A stretch of DNA of 64,000 nt from Gaiellasilicea sp963802765 (GTDB lineage Bacteria; Actinomycetota; Thermoleophilia; Gaiellales; Gaiellaceae): assembly GCA_963802765.1 (NCBI GenBank), contig CAWDJZ010000015.1:41634-105633 (forward strand). Direction: 5' to 3'. This document shows positions 16,734 to 24,987 of this stretch, piece after piece. Each line of letters begins with the position of its first letter. Within the stretch, counting starts at the first letter, position 1. Made by a program: the position numbers and the translations under genes. The notes below the pieces were generated by a model. The model was not told the origin of the DNA. It was given only the letters and a program-made list of their open reading frames with translations, and made no database searches.

Positions 16734-17744
16734 GTGGATCCGAGAGCCGACGTCGAGGTCGCCGTCGTGGGCGCGGGCGTGATGGGGCTCGCCACGGCGC
16801 GGGCACTGGCCCAGGCCGGCCGCGATGTCGTCGTCTGCGAGCAGTTCGCAGTCGGGAACGACCGGGGCTCGAGCCACGGCCGCTCGCGGATCGTGCGCTT
16901 CACCTACCCGGAGGAGCGCTGGGTCCGGCTGGCACAGGAGTCATACCCGGGCTGGCGGGCACTCGAGGCCGAGCTCGGCGGGCCGCTGCTCGAGCTGCAC
17001 GGGACGCTCGACCTGGGCGACTGGGCGCCGAACCGCACAGCGCTCGCCGCCTGTGGCGTGCCGTTCGAGGTGCTCGACGCAGCCGAGATCGAACGCCGCT
17101 TCGGGGTCCGGGTTGCAGCCGGCGAGAGCGGGCTCTTCCAGGCGGAGGGCGGCGTCGTCCATGCCGACCGCGCGCTTCGGGCACTGCTCGAGTCGGCCCA
17201 GGCCTCCGGTGCGCAACTGCGGGAGGGAGTCCGGGTCGACTCGCTCGAGCCGGACGGCGAGACGGTCTCGGTCGACGGGCTGCGGGCTCGCTGCGCCGTG
17301 GTGACGGCGGGCGCCTGGGCGCCCAGGCTGGTTGACCTCGACGCGACTCCGACGCGGGAGACGACGTCGTACTTCCCCTTGGACGGGCCCGTGCCGTCGG
17401 TGCTCGAGGCGACCGACGAGGGTCAGCGCTACGCGCTGCTCGCACCTGGGATCGGCCTGAAGGCCGGCCTGCACCAGACCGGCCAGGTGGTGGACCCGGA
17501 CGCGCCGGCTGCGCCGGACGCCGCGATCGCGGAGCGGACGGCCGAGTGGGTGCGCGGGCGCTTCCCGGCCGCCGGCGAGCTGCTCCGGTCCGAGACATGC
17601 CTCTACACGACCCGTCTCGGCAACGAGTTCGTGCTCGAGCGCCGGGGCCGTGTCGTCGTGGGGTCGCCCTGCAGCGGTCACGGCTTCAAGTTCGCGCCCG
17701 TGATCGGCGCCCGCTTGGCCGCCCTCGCCGCCGAAGTCCTCTAA
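16734..17744 (+). CDS. FAD-dependent amine oxidoreductase, sarcosine oxidase/SolA type
   Basis: The 336-residue protein has the N-terminal dinucleotide motif EVAVVGAGVMGLATARALAQ and the family signature DRGSSHGRSRIVRFTY. The Cys in SETCLYTTRLGNEFVLERRG occupies the position of the Cys that covalently binds FAD in monomeric sarcosine oxidase, and the C-terminal motif is CSGHGFKFAPVIG. It should oxidise a secondary N-methyl amine to an imine with formation of peroxide. Its substrate cannot be told from context. It ends convergent with cofE, four bases overlapping. Confidence 0.88.
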   Translation: MDPRADVEVAVVGAGVMGLATARALAQAGRDVVVCEQFAVGNDRGSSHGRSRIVRFTYPEERWVRLAQESYPGWRALEAELGGPLLELHGTLDLGDWAPNRTALAACGVPFEVLDAAEIERRFGVRVAAGESGLFQAEGGVVHADRALRALLESAQASGAQLREGVRVDSLEPDGETVSVDGLRARCAVVTAGAWAPRLVDLDATPTRETTSYFPLDGPVPSVLEATDEGQRYALLAPGIGLKAGLHQTGQVVDPDAPAAPDAAIAERTAEWVRGRFPAAGELLRSETCLYTTRLGNEFVLERRGRVVVGSPCSGHGFKFAPVIGARLAALAAEVL

Positions 17745-18484
17745 CGAAAGAGGTCGCGCTCGGGCGGCATGAGCAGGTCGCGCCCCGAGCCTTCGCCGCG
17801 CAGGTCGACGCCCCGCACGACGGCAGCCGGAACCCCGCGGGCCTTCCCGAGGACGAGCTCGGCGGCACTCGCGAGCTCGTCGGCGACGGCGATCTGCGTC
17901 GCGCGGAGCTCGTAGCCCGCGCGGTCGCGGGTGCCGCGGAGGTCGAGCAGCGGCACGACGCCCGCGACACCGAGCGCGACGTCGATCGTGCCCTGCCGGA
18001 ACGGACGGCCGAATGAGTCGCTGACGATCACCCCGACGTCCCGGCCGGTGCGGAGGCGCAGGCCGTCCCGGATCCGCGCCGCCGAGGCGTCCGGATCGAC
18101 CGGAAGGAGCACGAGCGTCCCCTCCCCCTTCGCATTCGAGGCATCGACGCCGGCGGAGGCGCAGACGAAGCCGTGACGGGTCTCCGCGATCACAAGAGGA
18201 GCGCGGGTACGAACGAGACGGACACTCTCGCGTAGGATCGCCTCGAGGTGACGCGGATCGGCGTCACCGGCAAGCTCACGGGCTTGCGCGGACGGCTCCA
18301 GCTCGTCGAGTCGGACGACGCGCCCTTCCGCCTTCGAGACGACCTTCTGCGCCACGACGACCACGTCGGCGTCCTCGAGCCCGCCCAGTCGCGCCGCTGC
18401 GTCCGCGAGCAGTCCGGCGAGCTCGTCGCCCTCCTCGACCTCCGGGATGCCCTCGAGTGCGAGGACCCGGACCTCGGTGCTCAC
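17741..18484 (-). CDS. cofE: Coenzyme F420-0:L-glutamate ligase
   Basis: The 247-residue protein matches the CofE/FbiB N-terminal family: GIPEVEEGDELAGLLADAAA, DVVVVAQKVVSKAEGRVV, HGFVCASAGVDASNAKGEGT, VIVSDSFGRPFRQGTIDVAL and ELVLGKARGVPAAVVRGVD. It adds gamma-linked glutamates to F420-0 with GTP. The C-terminal nitroreductase-like domain of mycobacterial FbiB is absent. The GTG start overlaps the npdG stop as GTGA, and all four genes of the block are linked in this way. Confidence 0.95.
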   Translation of the reverse strand: MSTEVRVLALEGIPEVEEGDELAGLLADAAARLGGLEDADVVVVAQKVVSKAEGRVVRLDELEPSAQARELAGDADPRHLEAILRESVRLVRTRAPLVIAETRHGFVCASAGVDASNAKGEGTLVLLPVDPDASAARIRDGLRLRTGRDVGVIVSDSFGRPFRQGTIDVALGVAGVVPLLDLRGTRDRAGYELRATQIAVADELASAAELVLGKARGVPAAVVRGVDLRGEGSGRDLLMPPERDLFR

Positions 18485-19098
18485 GGGAGGCCGGTGACCC
18501 GGAGGCCCGCGTGCGCCTTGTAGCGCCTGTTCACGTTCACGATCGCCGCGGTCATCCCCTCGAGCGCGCGGGCGCTCGCGAGCGGCCCGCAGTCGACGGC
18601 GCGGCCGGTGACGAGTCGGCCCGCGAGATCGAGCGCGAGCTGCTTGGCGACCGCGTCGTCGCCGCAGACGAGTGCGTCCTCGTCCGGCGGCGCCTCGGCC
18701 AGGTTCGACGCGGCGAGCGAGTGCAGGCCGGCCGCGACGGGGGCGTCGAGCTCGTCCTGGATCCGCTGTGCGATCGAAGTCGGTTCGCTGGTGGGCTTGA
18801 CGCCGCCCGGGCCGAAGGCGAGCTCGGCGCAGACGGAGAAGACCGGCGTCGAGCCGATCGACTGGCGCAGCTCGCGGGCCGACTCCACCGCGGCGTCGGC
18901 CTTGACCGCGAAGAGGACGAGATCCGCGCGCTGGACCGCATCGTCGTTATTGGCTCCCTCCGCTCCGAGCGGCTCTGCCGCTGCGCGCGCCCGCTCCGAG
19001 TCGCGCGATCCGATCACGACGTCGATGCCCGCGTCGACGAGCCGCTTCGCGATCGCCTGGCCGAAGCTCCCAGTGCCACCGACGACCGCGACTCTCAC
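18481..19098 (-). CDS. npdG: F420-dependent NADP reductase (NPDR-like)
   Basis: The 205-residue protein starts at GTG 19098 with the dinucleotide fold VRVAVVGGTGSFGQAIAKRL, then VIGSRDSERARAAAE, ADLVLFAVKADAAVESA, VAAGLHSLAASNLAEAPPDE, ALVCGDDAVAKQLALDLAGR and VDCGPLASARALEGMTAAIV. This is the pattern of the archaeal and actinobacterial F420:NADP oxidoreductases. It would exchange hydride between NADPH and F420. Its place between cofD and cofE, with GTGA overlaps on both sides, supports the role. Confidence 0.9.
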   Translation of the reverse strand: MRVAVVGGTGSFGQAIAKRLVDAGIDVVIGSRDSERARAAAEPLGAEGANNDDAVQRADLVLFAVKADAAVESARELRQSIGSTPVFSVCAELAFGPGGVKPTSEPTSIAQRIQDELDAPVAAGLHSLAASNLAEAPPDEDALVCGDDAVAKQLALDLAGRLVTGRAVDCGPLASARALEGMTAAIVNVNRRYKAHAGLRVTGLP

Positions 19099-20000
19099 GC
19101 GGCCGCTCCCAGCGTGACCTCTGCGAGGCGCCGCGACGCGTCGAGGTCGGTCATCAGCGTGCGCGTGACGATCCGGCGCACGGCCAGTGGGCCGGCCGGA
19201 TCGGACTCGTCGACCACGAGCGCGTCGATCAGGCCCGCGTAGCAGCCCGCGACGTGCGCCGGAGTCGTCCCGCCCGCCATCCGCGCGAGCATACGATCTG
19301 CCGGCCCTTTGACGGCGCGGCCGCCGACGAGCGGGCTGACGGCGACGCTGGGGACGGAGCGCGCCGCGAGCGCCTCCCGGATTCCGGGCACAGCCAGGAT
19401 TGGCCAGATGCTCACGTACGGATTCGAGGGCGCGATCACGATCGCGTCCGCCTCCGAGAGCGCCTCGGTCACGCCCGGGGCCGGCGCAGCCTCGCCCTCG
19501 AAGCGGACACCGTCGACCTCGTCGCGATGGGCGCGGGCGACGAACCATTCCTGGAAGGGGAAGCTGCCCGCCGGGGTCTCGATCCAGGTGCGCAGCCGGT
19601 CGTCCGTCGCCGGCAGGATCGCCGCCTCGATCCCGAACGCGCGGGCGAGCCTGGCAGTGACGGCCGAGAGCGGCTCGCCTTCCCTCAGCGCCTGCGTGCG
19701 CACGAGGTGGAGGCCGAGGTCGCGGTCACCGAGCCGGAACCAGTCCTCGCCGCCCAGCGCGGAGACCGTCGCGAGCGCCTCCCAGGTCTCGCCTGCGCGG
19801 CCCCAGCCCCGCTCCTCGTCGTGCAGGCCGGCGAGCGCGTAGAGGATGCTGTCGAGATCGGGCGAGACGGAGAGCCCGAGCACCTCGAGGTCGTCGCCGA
19901 CGTTGCCGATCACGGTCACGTTTCGCGCCCCGGCCACCTCCACGAGCCCGCGGGCGAAGCGAGCACCCCCGACGCCGCCGGAGAGGAGCGCGACCTTCAC
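19095..20000 (-). CDS. cofD: 2-phospho-L-lactate (or phosphoenolpyruvate) transferase
   Basis: The 301-residue protein starts VKVALLSGGVGGARFARGLV, the signature of CofD/FbiA, followed by VTVIGNVGDDLEVLGLSVSP, DLDSILYALAGLHDEERGWG, DWFRLGDRDLGLHLVRTQAL and PSNPYVSIWPILAVPGIREA. It transfers the guanylate-activated three-carbon acid to the deazaflavin Fo. The GTG start at 20000 overlaps the cofC stop. The Fo synthase gene is not in the window. Confidence 0.96.
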   Translation of the reverse strand: MKVALLSGGVGGARFARGLVEVAGARNVTVIGNVGDDLEVLGLSVSPDLDSILYALAGLHDEERGWGRAGETWEALATVSALGGEDWFRLGDRDLGLHLVRTQALREGEPLSAVTARLARAFGIEAAILPATDDRLRTWIETPAGSFPFQEWFVARAHRDEVDGVRFEGEAAPAPGVTEALSEADAIVIAPSNPYVSIWPILAVPGIREALAARSVPSVAVSPLVGGRAVKGPADRMLARMAGGTTPAHVAGCYAGLIDALVVDESDPAGPLAVRRIVTRTLMTDLDASRRLAEVTLGAAA

Positions 20001-20603
20001 CGCGCGGCGAGCAGGCCCGGCGCGAGCGCCGCCTGTGTCCGCGGCCCCGCCCGCAGGCCGACCCGCCGCAGGTCGTCGAGCGTGTCCACGTCGTCGACGA
20101 GGCTCGGGATGGCCGCGGCGATCGCGGTCACGTCCTGGTCGCGCGGCGTGGTCGCGGAAGCGGCCTGCACTGCCGGCGCCGTACAGGGGCGCGAACAGCG
20201 CCGCGCTCGGCAGCGCGAGGGCGTTTGTCGTGCCGTCGGCGGCCTCGACGAGGCCGATCGCCCCCAGCTCGGCGATTCCGGCGAGGGTGCGGAGGTCGTG
20301 CGGCACGACGCAGGGAAGGTCGGCGTTGACGACGAGCACCGGGCCGGGGTCGACGAGCTCGAGCGCAGCGGCGACCGCAGGCCCCTGGCCGCCGCCGGGG
20401 TCGTCGACCACCTCGGCGCCGAGCTCACCCGCGAGCGAGCGCGCCTCGTCGTCCTCCGACACGAGCAGGGTGCGTCCCGTCGCGACGCATGCCGTGAGGA
20501 CGTCGCCGAGCATCCCGAGCGCCAGCGCTGCCCGCACGTCGGCGGGGGCGTCCACGCGCTGCTTGCCGGAACGGCCGCGGTAGGGGACCACGATCTGCGT
20601 CAT
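19997..20603 (-). CDS. cofC: Phospholactate/PEP guanylyltransferase, one frameshift
   Basis: The protein starts MTQIVVPYRGRSGKQRVDAP at ATG 20603 and shows VLTACVATGRTLLVSEDDEA, GGGQGPAVAAALELVDPGPV, LVVNADLPCVVPHDLRTLAG and LYGAGSAGRFRDHA. One indel near 20150 shifts the frame; the rest reads DQDVTAIAAAIPSLVDDVDT and ends at TGA 19997. It activates the three-carbon acid with GTP for CofD. TACTCT lies seven bases before the ATG, so the F420 operon may begin with a leaderless start. Confidence 0.9.
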
Positions 20604-20621
20604 GGGGTAGAGAGTAGTCCC

Positions 20622-22240
20622 ATGGACAACGCTGCCCTCGCCGAGCGTCTCGAGGCGCTCGCGGCGCTGCTCGACCTGAACGGCGCCGGCCACTACACGG
20701 TGCGCGCCTACCGCCGCGCGGCCGAGCTGATCCGCTCGACTCCCGCGGACGTCTCAGCGCTGGTACGCGCGGGCCGAGTGCGCGAGCTCGCCGGAATCGG
20801 CCCCGGGATCGAGGCCCGCCTGCGTGAGCTCGTCGAGACCGGCGACCTGGCCGAGCTGCGCGAGCTGGAGGACCAGGTGCTCCCGGAGCTCGTCGGCGTC
20901 GGCCGGCTGCTCGGGCTCTCCCCGAAGCGCATGCGCGAGCTCGGGCACGCGCTCGGGATCCGGACGCTCGCGCAGCTGCGCGACGCCGCCGCGGCGGGCA
21001 GGCTCGACAGCGTGCCTGGGATCGGCCCGAAGACGGCTGCCCGGATCGAGCAGGGGCTCGCCGAGCTCGGGACGGCGCGTCCGGCACGTGGGATGACTCT
21101 GAACCGCGCCCGGGCTCTCGTCGAGGAGATCGCGGCGGCGCTCGGCGGCGAGCCGGCGGGCGATCCGCGCCGCGGCTGCGAGCTCTCGAACCGCTTCGCC
21201 GTCGTCGTGCCAAGTAACAGTCTGTTGACTTGGCATCGACGCGCTGCCCCAGATCGTGGCCGTGCTCGAGCAGGAAGAGGGCCGCGCCGTCGGCGTGACC
21301 GCGGAGGGGTATCCGATCGAGGTCGTCGCGGCGCCGCCCGAGCGGTTCGGGACCGAGCTCGTGCGCGCCACCGGTTCACCGGCGTACGTCGCCTCGCTCG
21401 GCGAGCTGCCGGCGGCGGCGACCGAGGAGGAGGTCTACCAGCAGCTCGGGCTTCCGTTCCGGCCGCCCGAGCTGCGCGAGGTCGAGGCCGGCGAGCCGCC
21501 GCCCGACCTGCTCGAGTTGGCCGACATCCGCGGCGAGCTGCACGTGCACACGACCGCCTCCGACGGCAAGGCGACAGTCGAGGAGATGGGACGGGCGGCG
21601 CGGGAGCTCGGCTACGAGTACCTCGCGATCTGCGACCACACGCGCAACGTCACAGTCGTGCCCGGGCTCGACGCCGACGACATTCGCCGTCAGGCGGAAG
21701 AGATCTCTGCCGCGAACGAGCTGCTCGCGCCGTTTCGGATCCTGCGCGGGAGCGAATGCGACATCCTCCCGGACGGCTCCCTCGACCTTCCGGACGACGT
21801 GCTCGCGGAGCTCGAGTGGGTGCAGATCAGCCTCCATGCGGGCCAGCGCTGGAGCCGCGACGCGCTCACCGACAGCGTCGTCGAGGCGATGCGCCATCCG
21901 GCCGCGCTCCTGCCTCTCCCATCCCAAGGGCCGCATCCTCAACCACCGGCCCGAGAACGCCCTCGACCTCGACCGCGTCTTCGAGGTCGCGCTCGAGACC
22001 GGTGTCGCGCTCGAGGTCAACGGTCTCCCCGACCGGCTCGACCTCTCGGGCACGCACGTACGGGAAGCGCTCGCGGCGGGGGTCCGGATCGTCTGCTCCA
22101 CCGACGCGCATTCGACGCGCGGGCTCTCGAACATGCCGCTCTCGGTTGCGACCGCCCGGCGCGGCGGCGCGCCGCGCGGCGCCGTGCTCAACACGCTGCC
22201 GCTCGACCGGCTCCTGGGCTCGGTTACGGTGCGCACGTGA
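20622..22240 (+). CDS. PolX-like protein with PHP domain; palm looks non-catalytic; frameshifted
   Basis: The N-terminal helix-hairpin-helix part has HYTVRAYRRAAELIRSTPAD, LAGIGPGIEARLRELVETGD and DSVPGIGPKTAARIEQGLAE, as in bacterial family X polymerases. In the palm the usual DLDF catalytic site reads CELSNRFAVVV, and the third Asp region reads YPIEVVAAPPERFG, so the metal-binding Asps look lost. The C-terminal PHP domain keeps its metal ligands: RGELHVHTTASDGKATVEEM, YLAICDHTRN, RGSECDILPDG, ISLHAG, CLSHPKGR and VCSTDAHSTRG. Frame breaks occur near 21235 and 21920. A PHP phosphoesterase or nuclease role is more likely than DNA synthesis. Confidence 0.85.
21208..21235. repeat. AT-richer 28-bp near-perfect palindrome inside the PolX-like gene
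   Basis: TGCCAAGT and ACTTGGCA form an 8-bp perfect stem, with AACA/TGTT continuing the stem inside it. The segment is about half AT in a region of roughly 70% GC, and the reading frame changes here. Confidence 0.6.
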
Positions 22241-22620
22241 TCACGGCCGTTCACACCCTCATCTACTCAGACGAGCCGGAGGCGACCCGCGCCTTCCTGC
22301 GCGACGTCCTCGGCTGGCCCTGCGTGGAGGGCGGGTTCGAGACGGGCTGGCTCATCTTCAAGACCGGCCCCAGCGAGCTCGGCGTCCATCCGACCAAGGG
22401 GACACACGAGGGCGAGGAGTACTCGTATCCGCTGCACCACTCGATCTCCCTGATGTGCGACGACGTCGCCGCCACCGTCGCCGAACTCGAGCGCAGAGGG
22501 GCCGAGTTCTCGGGCGGGATCGAGGACTACGGCTTCGGGCTCGCGGCCATGCTCAAGCTGCCCGGCGCGGGCGAGATCCTCCTCTACCAGCCGCAGCACC
22601 CCACGGCCTACGAACTCTGA
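22237..22620 (+). CDS. VOC-family (glyoxalase/dioxygenase fold) protein
   Basis: The 127-residue protein shows the paired beta-alpha-beta modules of the vicinal oxygen chelate family: AVHTLIYSDEPEATRAFLRD, VLGWPCVEGGFETGWLIFKT, LHHSISLMCDDVAATVAELE and GAGEILLYQPQHP. Possible metal ligands are His in the first strand and Glu near the C-terminus. The GTG start overlaps the PolX-like stop as GTGA, so it is probably co-translated. Substrate is unknown. Confidence 0.85.
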   Translation: MITAVHTLIYSDEPEATRAFLRDVLGWPCVEGGFETGWLIFKTGPSELGVHPTKGTHEGEEYSYPLHHSISLMCDDVAATVAELERRGAEFSGGIEDYGFGLAAMLKLPGAGEILLYQPQHPTAYEL

Positions 22621-22623
22621 CGA

Positions 22624-22902
22624 TCAGGCGGCGCTCGCGCCCGGGCCCCGCTTGGCGTACTCCTGCACCTCGTACCAGTGGGTGTCGCGCAGCGCCTCGG
22701 CGACCTCCGGGTCGGTGTGCCCCGCGTTGAAGACGTGGTGGTCGCGGTCGCAGCAGATCGCGACGGTGCCGAGAGAGACGTGGCTGATCGTCGTCAGGAC
22801 GTCGACCGGCAGCTGCACCTCCGCGACCGTGTAGTGCATGAACTGGAGGTCGGGAGCGAGCTCCATCAGGAGGGGCCAGTCGGGACAGGTGCGCGAGCTC
22901 AC
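22624..22902 (-). CDS. Small Cys/His-rich conserved protein coupled to wzt
   Basis: The 92-residue protein has a CPDWPLLMELAPDLQFMHYT segment, VLTTISHVSLGTVAICCDRD, HHVFNAGHTDPEVAEALRDT and HWYEVQEYAKRG. Cys6, His23, Cys50, Cys51, His55, His56, His62 and His75 could bind a metal. The GTG start at 22902 overlaps the ATPase stop as GTGA. There is no membrane segment or signal peptide. I recall similar small proteins beside polysaccharide genes in related actinobacteria but know no assigned function. Confidence 0.7.
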   Translation of the reverse strand: MSSRTCPDWPLLMELAPDLQFMHYTVAEVQLPVDVLTTISHVSLGTVAICCDRDHHVFNAGHTDPEVAEALRDTHWYEVQEYAKRGPGASAA

Positions 22903-24098
22903 GGCGCGGAGTTCTCCTCCGCTGCCCACCTCCCTTCCAGGCGGACGACGCCGCGCTCCTCTCCTGCCGGGTAGACGAGGAAGGTGAGCGCGTCGTCGAG
23001 CCAGTGGAGCAGCCGCCCGCCGTCGGCGTCCGCGAGCCCGAGCCTGAGGTGGAAGCGGCCGTCGGAAAGCGGCAGGCGCGCGACGTCGTAGCGGAGCTCG
23101 CGCGTCCCGCCCGCCCAGCCGACGCTGCCCGTGTCGAGCACGTCGGACGCGACGAGCAGGCCCGCCTCGTCCCGCAGCTCCAGCTGGAGCTGCGGCGGCG
23201 CGACGCCGTTCTCGGCCTCGATCCGGAGCCGAAGCGAGAACGGCTCGCCGGCGAGGAACTGCTGCCGCTCCTCCCCCTCGGCGCCGACGAGCCGCGCCGA
23301 CGCGATCGTTGCCTCCCCGGTTCCCCACTCGCGCAGGCCGGCGGCGCGCTCGGCCGGGTCGGCCTCGGCGGCGAGCACCTTGCGGTAGCGGACGATCGCC
23401 TCGTGGGTCGGCCCGTCGAACTCGAGCCGGCCCTCGCGGAGGAGCACGGCGCGCTCGCAGAGCCGTTCGACCTGCGACGCGTCGTGCGAGACGAAGACGA
23501 TCGTGCCGCCGCGCTGCTTGAACTCGAAGATCTTGCCGAAGCACTTGCGTTGGAAGGCCTCGTCGCCGACCGCGAACACCTCGTCGAGCAGGAGGACGTC
23601 TGCGTCGAGATGCGCGGCGATCGCAAAGCCGAGCCGCATGTACATCCCGGACGAGTAGGTGCGCACCGGCCGGTCGATCGCGTGCTCGAGCTCGGCGAAC
23701 GCGACGATCTCGTCGAAGCGCTCGCGGATCTGCGCGCGCCTGAGGCCGTAGATGGCGCCGTTCAGAAAGACGTTCTCGCGCCCGGAGAAGTCGGGGTGGA
23801 AGCCCGCGCCGAGCTCGAGCAACGAGCCGATGCGGCCGCCCACGTCGACCTGGCCCTCGCTCGGCTTGATGATCCCTGCGATCAGGCGCAGCAGGGTCGA
23901 CTTGCCCGAGCCGTTGCGGCCGACGAGGCCGACCGCCTCGCCCGGCTCGACCTCGAGCGTCACGTCTTTGAGCGCCTGGACGTCCGCGGCCTCGGTCCGG
24001 CCCCCGAGCACGAAGAGCTCCTTCAGGCTGCGCGCCTCGTTCGCGCGAACGCGGAAGCGGCGCGAGACCCCATCGACGAGGATCTGGCCGGTCCTCAC
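22899..24098 (-). CDS. wzt: Polysaccharide ABC exporter ATPase with Wzt-type C-terminal domain
   Basis: The 399-residue protein has Walker A (GLVGRNGSGKSTLLRLIAGI), the Wzt/TagH-type ELGAGFHPDFSGRENVFLNG, signature YSSGMYMRLGFAIAAHLDAD, Walker B LLLDEVFAVGDEAFQRKC and H-loop VFVSHDASQVERL. After residue 250 a beta-sandwich domain follows (GEPFSLRLRIEAENGVAPPQ, LSDGRFHLRLGLADADGGRL), the module that recognises the glycan terminus in Wzt. The partner permease is probably the one at 31498, in another transcription unit. It begins at GTG 24098 overlapping hemH. Confidence 0.94.
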   Translation of the reverse strand: MRTGQILVDGVSRRFRVRANEARSLKELFVLGGRTEAADVQALKDVTLEVEPGEAVGLVGRNGSGKSTLLRLIAGIIKPSEGQVDVGGRIGSLLELGAGFHPDFSGRENVFLNGAIYGLRRAQIRERFDEIVAFAELEHAIDRPVRTYSSGMYMRLGFAIAAHLDADVLLLDEVFAVGDEAFQRKCFGKIFEFKQRGGTIVFVSHDASQVERLCERAVLLREGRLEFDGPTHEAIVRYRKVLAAEADPAERAAGLREWGTGEATIASARLVGAEGEERQQFLAGEPFSLRLRIEAENGVAPPQLQLELRDEAGLLVASDVLDTGSVGWAGGTRELRYDVARLPLSDGRFHLRLGLADADGGRLLHWLDDALTFLVYPAGEERGVVRLEGRWAAEENSAP

Positions 24099-24980
24099 CC
24101 CAGAGACGGTACAGCCGCGACGCGTCGAACCAGGGCCGCCAGGACCGCGACGAAAGCCGGGTCGGCGTTGGGGAGCTCGATCCGCTCGAGGCGGAGCCCG
24201 AGCTCGTCGGCTCTCTGCCGAGCCTCGACATCGAGGTCCCAGCGGATCTCGAGATGGTCGGCGACGAAGCCGATCGGGCAAAGGACGACGTCGCGGACGT
24301 CGTTCGCAGCCAGCTCGTTCAGGTGCTCGAGGATGTCCGGACCGAGCCACCGCTCGCCGGTCGGCGACTCGCTCTGGAACGCGAACGTCCACTCGTGGGC
24401 GTTCGCGCGCTCGGCGACGAAGCGCGAGGACTCGAGCAGCTCGTCGCGGTAGGGGTCGCCCTCGTCGAGGATCCGCTCCGGGAGCGAGTGGGCGGTGAAG
24501 ACGACGTGTCGGTGCCTGTGCGGAGCGAGCCGGGCGGCGATCAGCTCGACGAAGCCGAGCTCGCTGCCCCAGCGCTCGACGAAGCGGAGCTCTGCGCGGT
24601 CGGCGACGGCCTCTTCGAGCTGGGCGCGATAGCGGCCGATCGAGAGGCTCGAGTAGTGCGGCGCGAGCACGAGCCCGACGAGCTCGTCGGCGCCCGCCGC
24701 GAGCGCCTGCTCGACCGCCTCGGCGATCCGCGGGCGCCAGTGGCGCATGCCCGTGAAGACCGGCAGGCCGAGCTCGGCCTCGAGCGCGGCGCGGGTCTCC
24801 TCGGTGATCTCGTTCAGCGGGTTCGACTCCTCGATCCCGAGCCGGCGGTAGCGCTCGACGAGGTTCTCGAGGTGCGTCGGGATCGATCGGCCGGCCGCCG
24901 CGGATGTCGGCGTAGTAGGCCGGGACGTCCTCGAGCCGGTCCGGCGAGCCGTACGCCATCAGGACGACGGCGGTGCTCAT
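24095..24980 (-). CDS. hemH: Ferrochelatase (proto- or coproporphyrin), one frameshift
   Basis: The start MSTAVVLMAYGSPDRLEDVP and YYADIRGG are typical. A frameshift near 24893 interrupts the protein; it continues with FTGMRHWRPRIAEAVEQALA, GLVLAPHYSSLSIGRYRAQL, VVFTAHSLPERILDEGD (catalytic His) and LCPIGFVADHLEIRWDLDVE (catalytic Glu region). It inserts iron in the last steps of heme synthesis; actinobacterial members usually use coproporphyrin III (CpfC). It follows hemE by seven bases and precedes wzt with a GTGA overlap. Confidence 0.92.
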
Positions 24981-24987
24981 GGGACGC

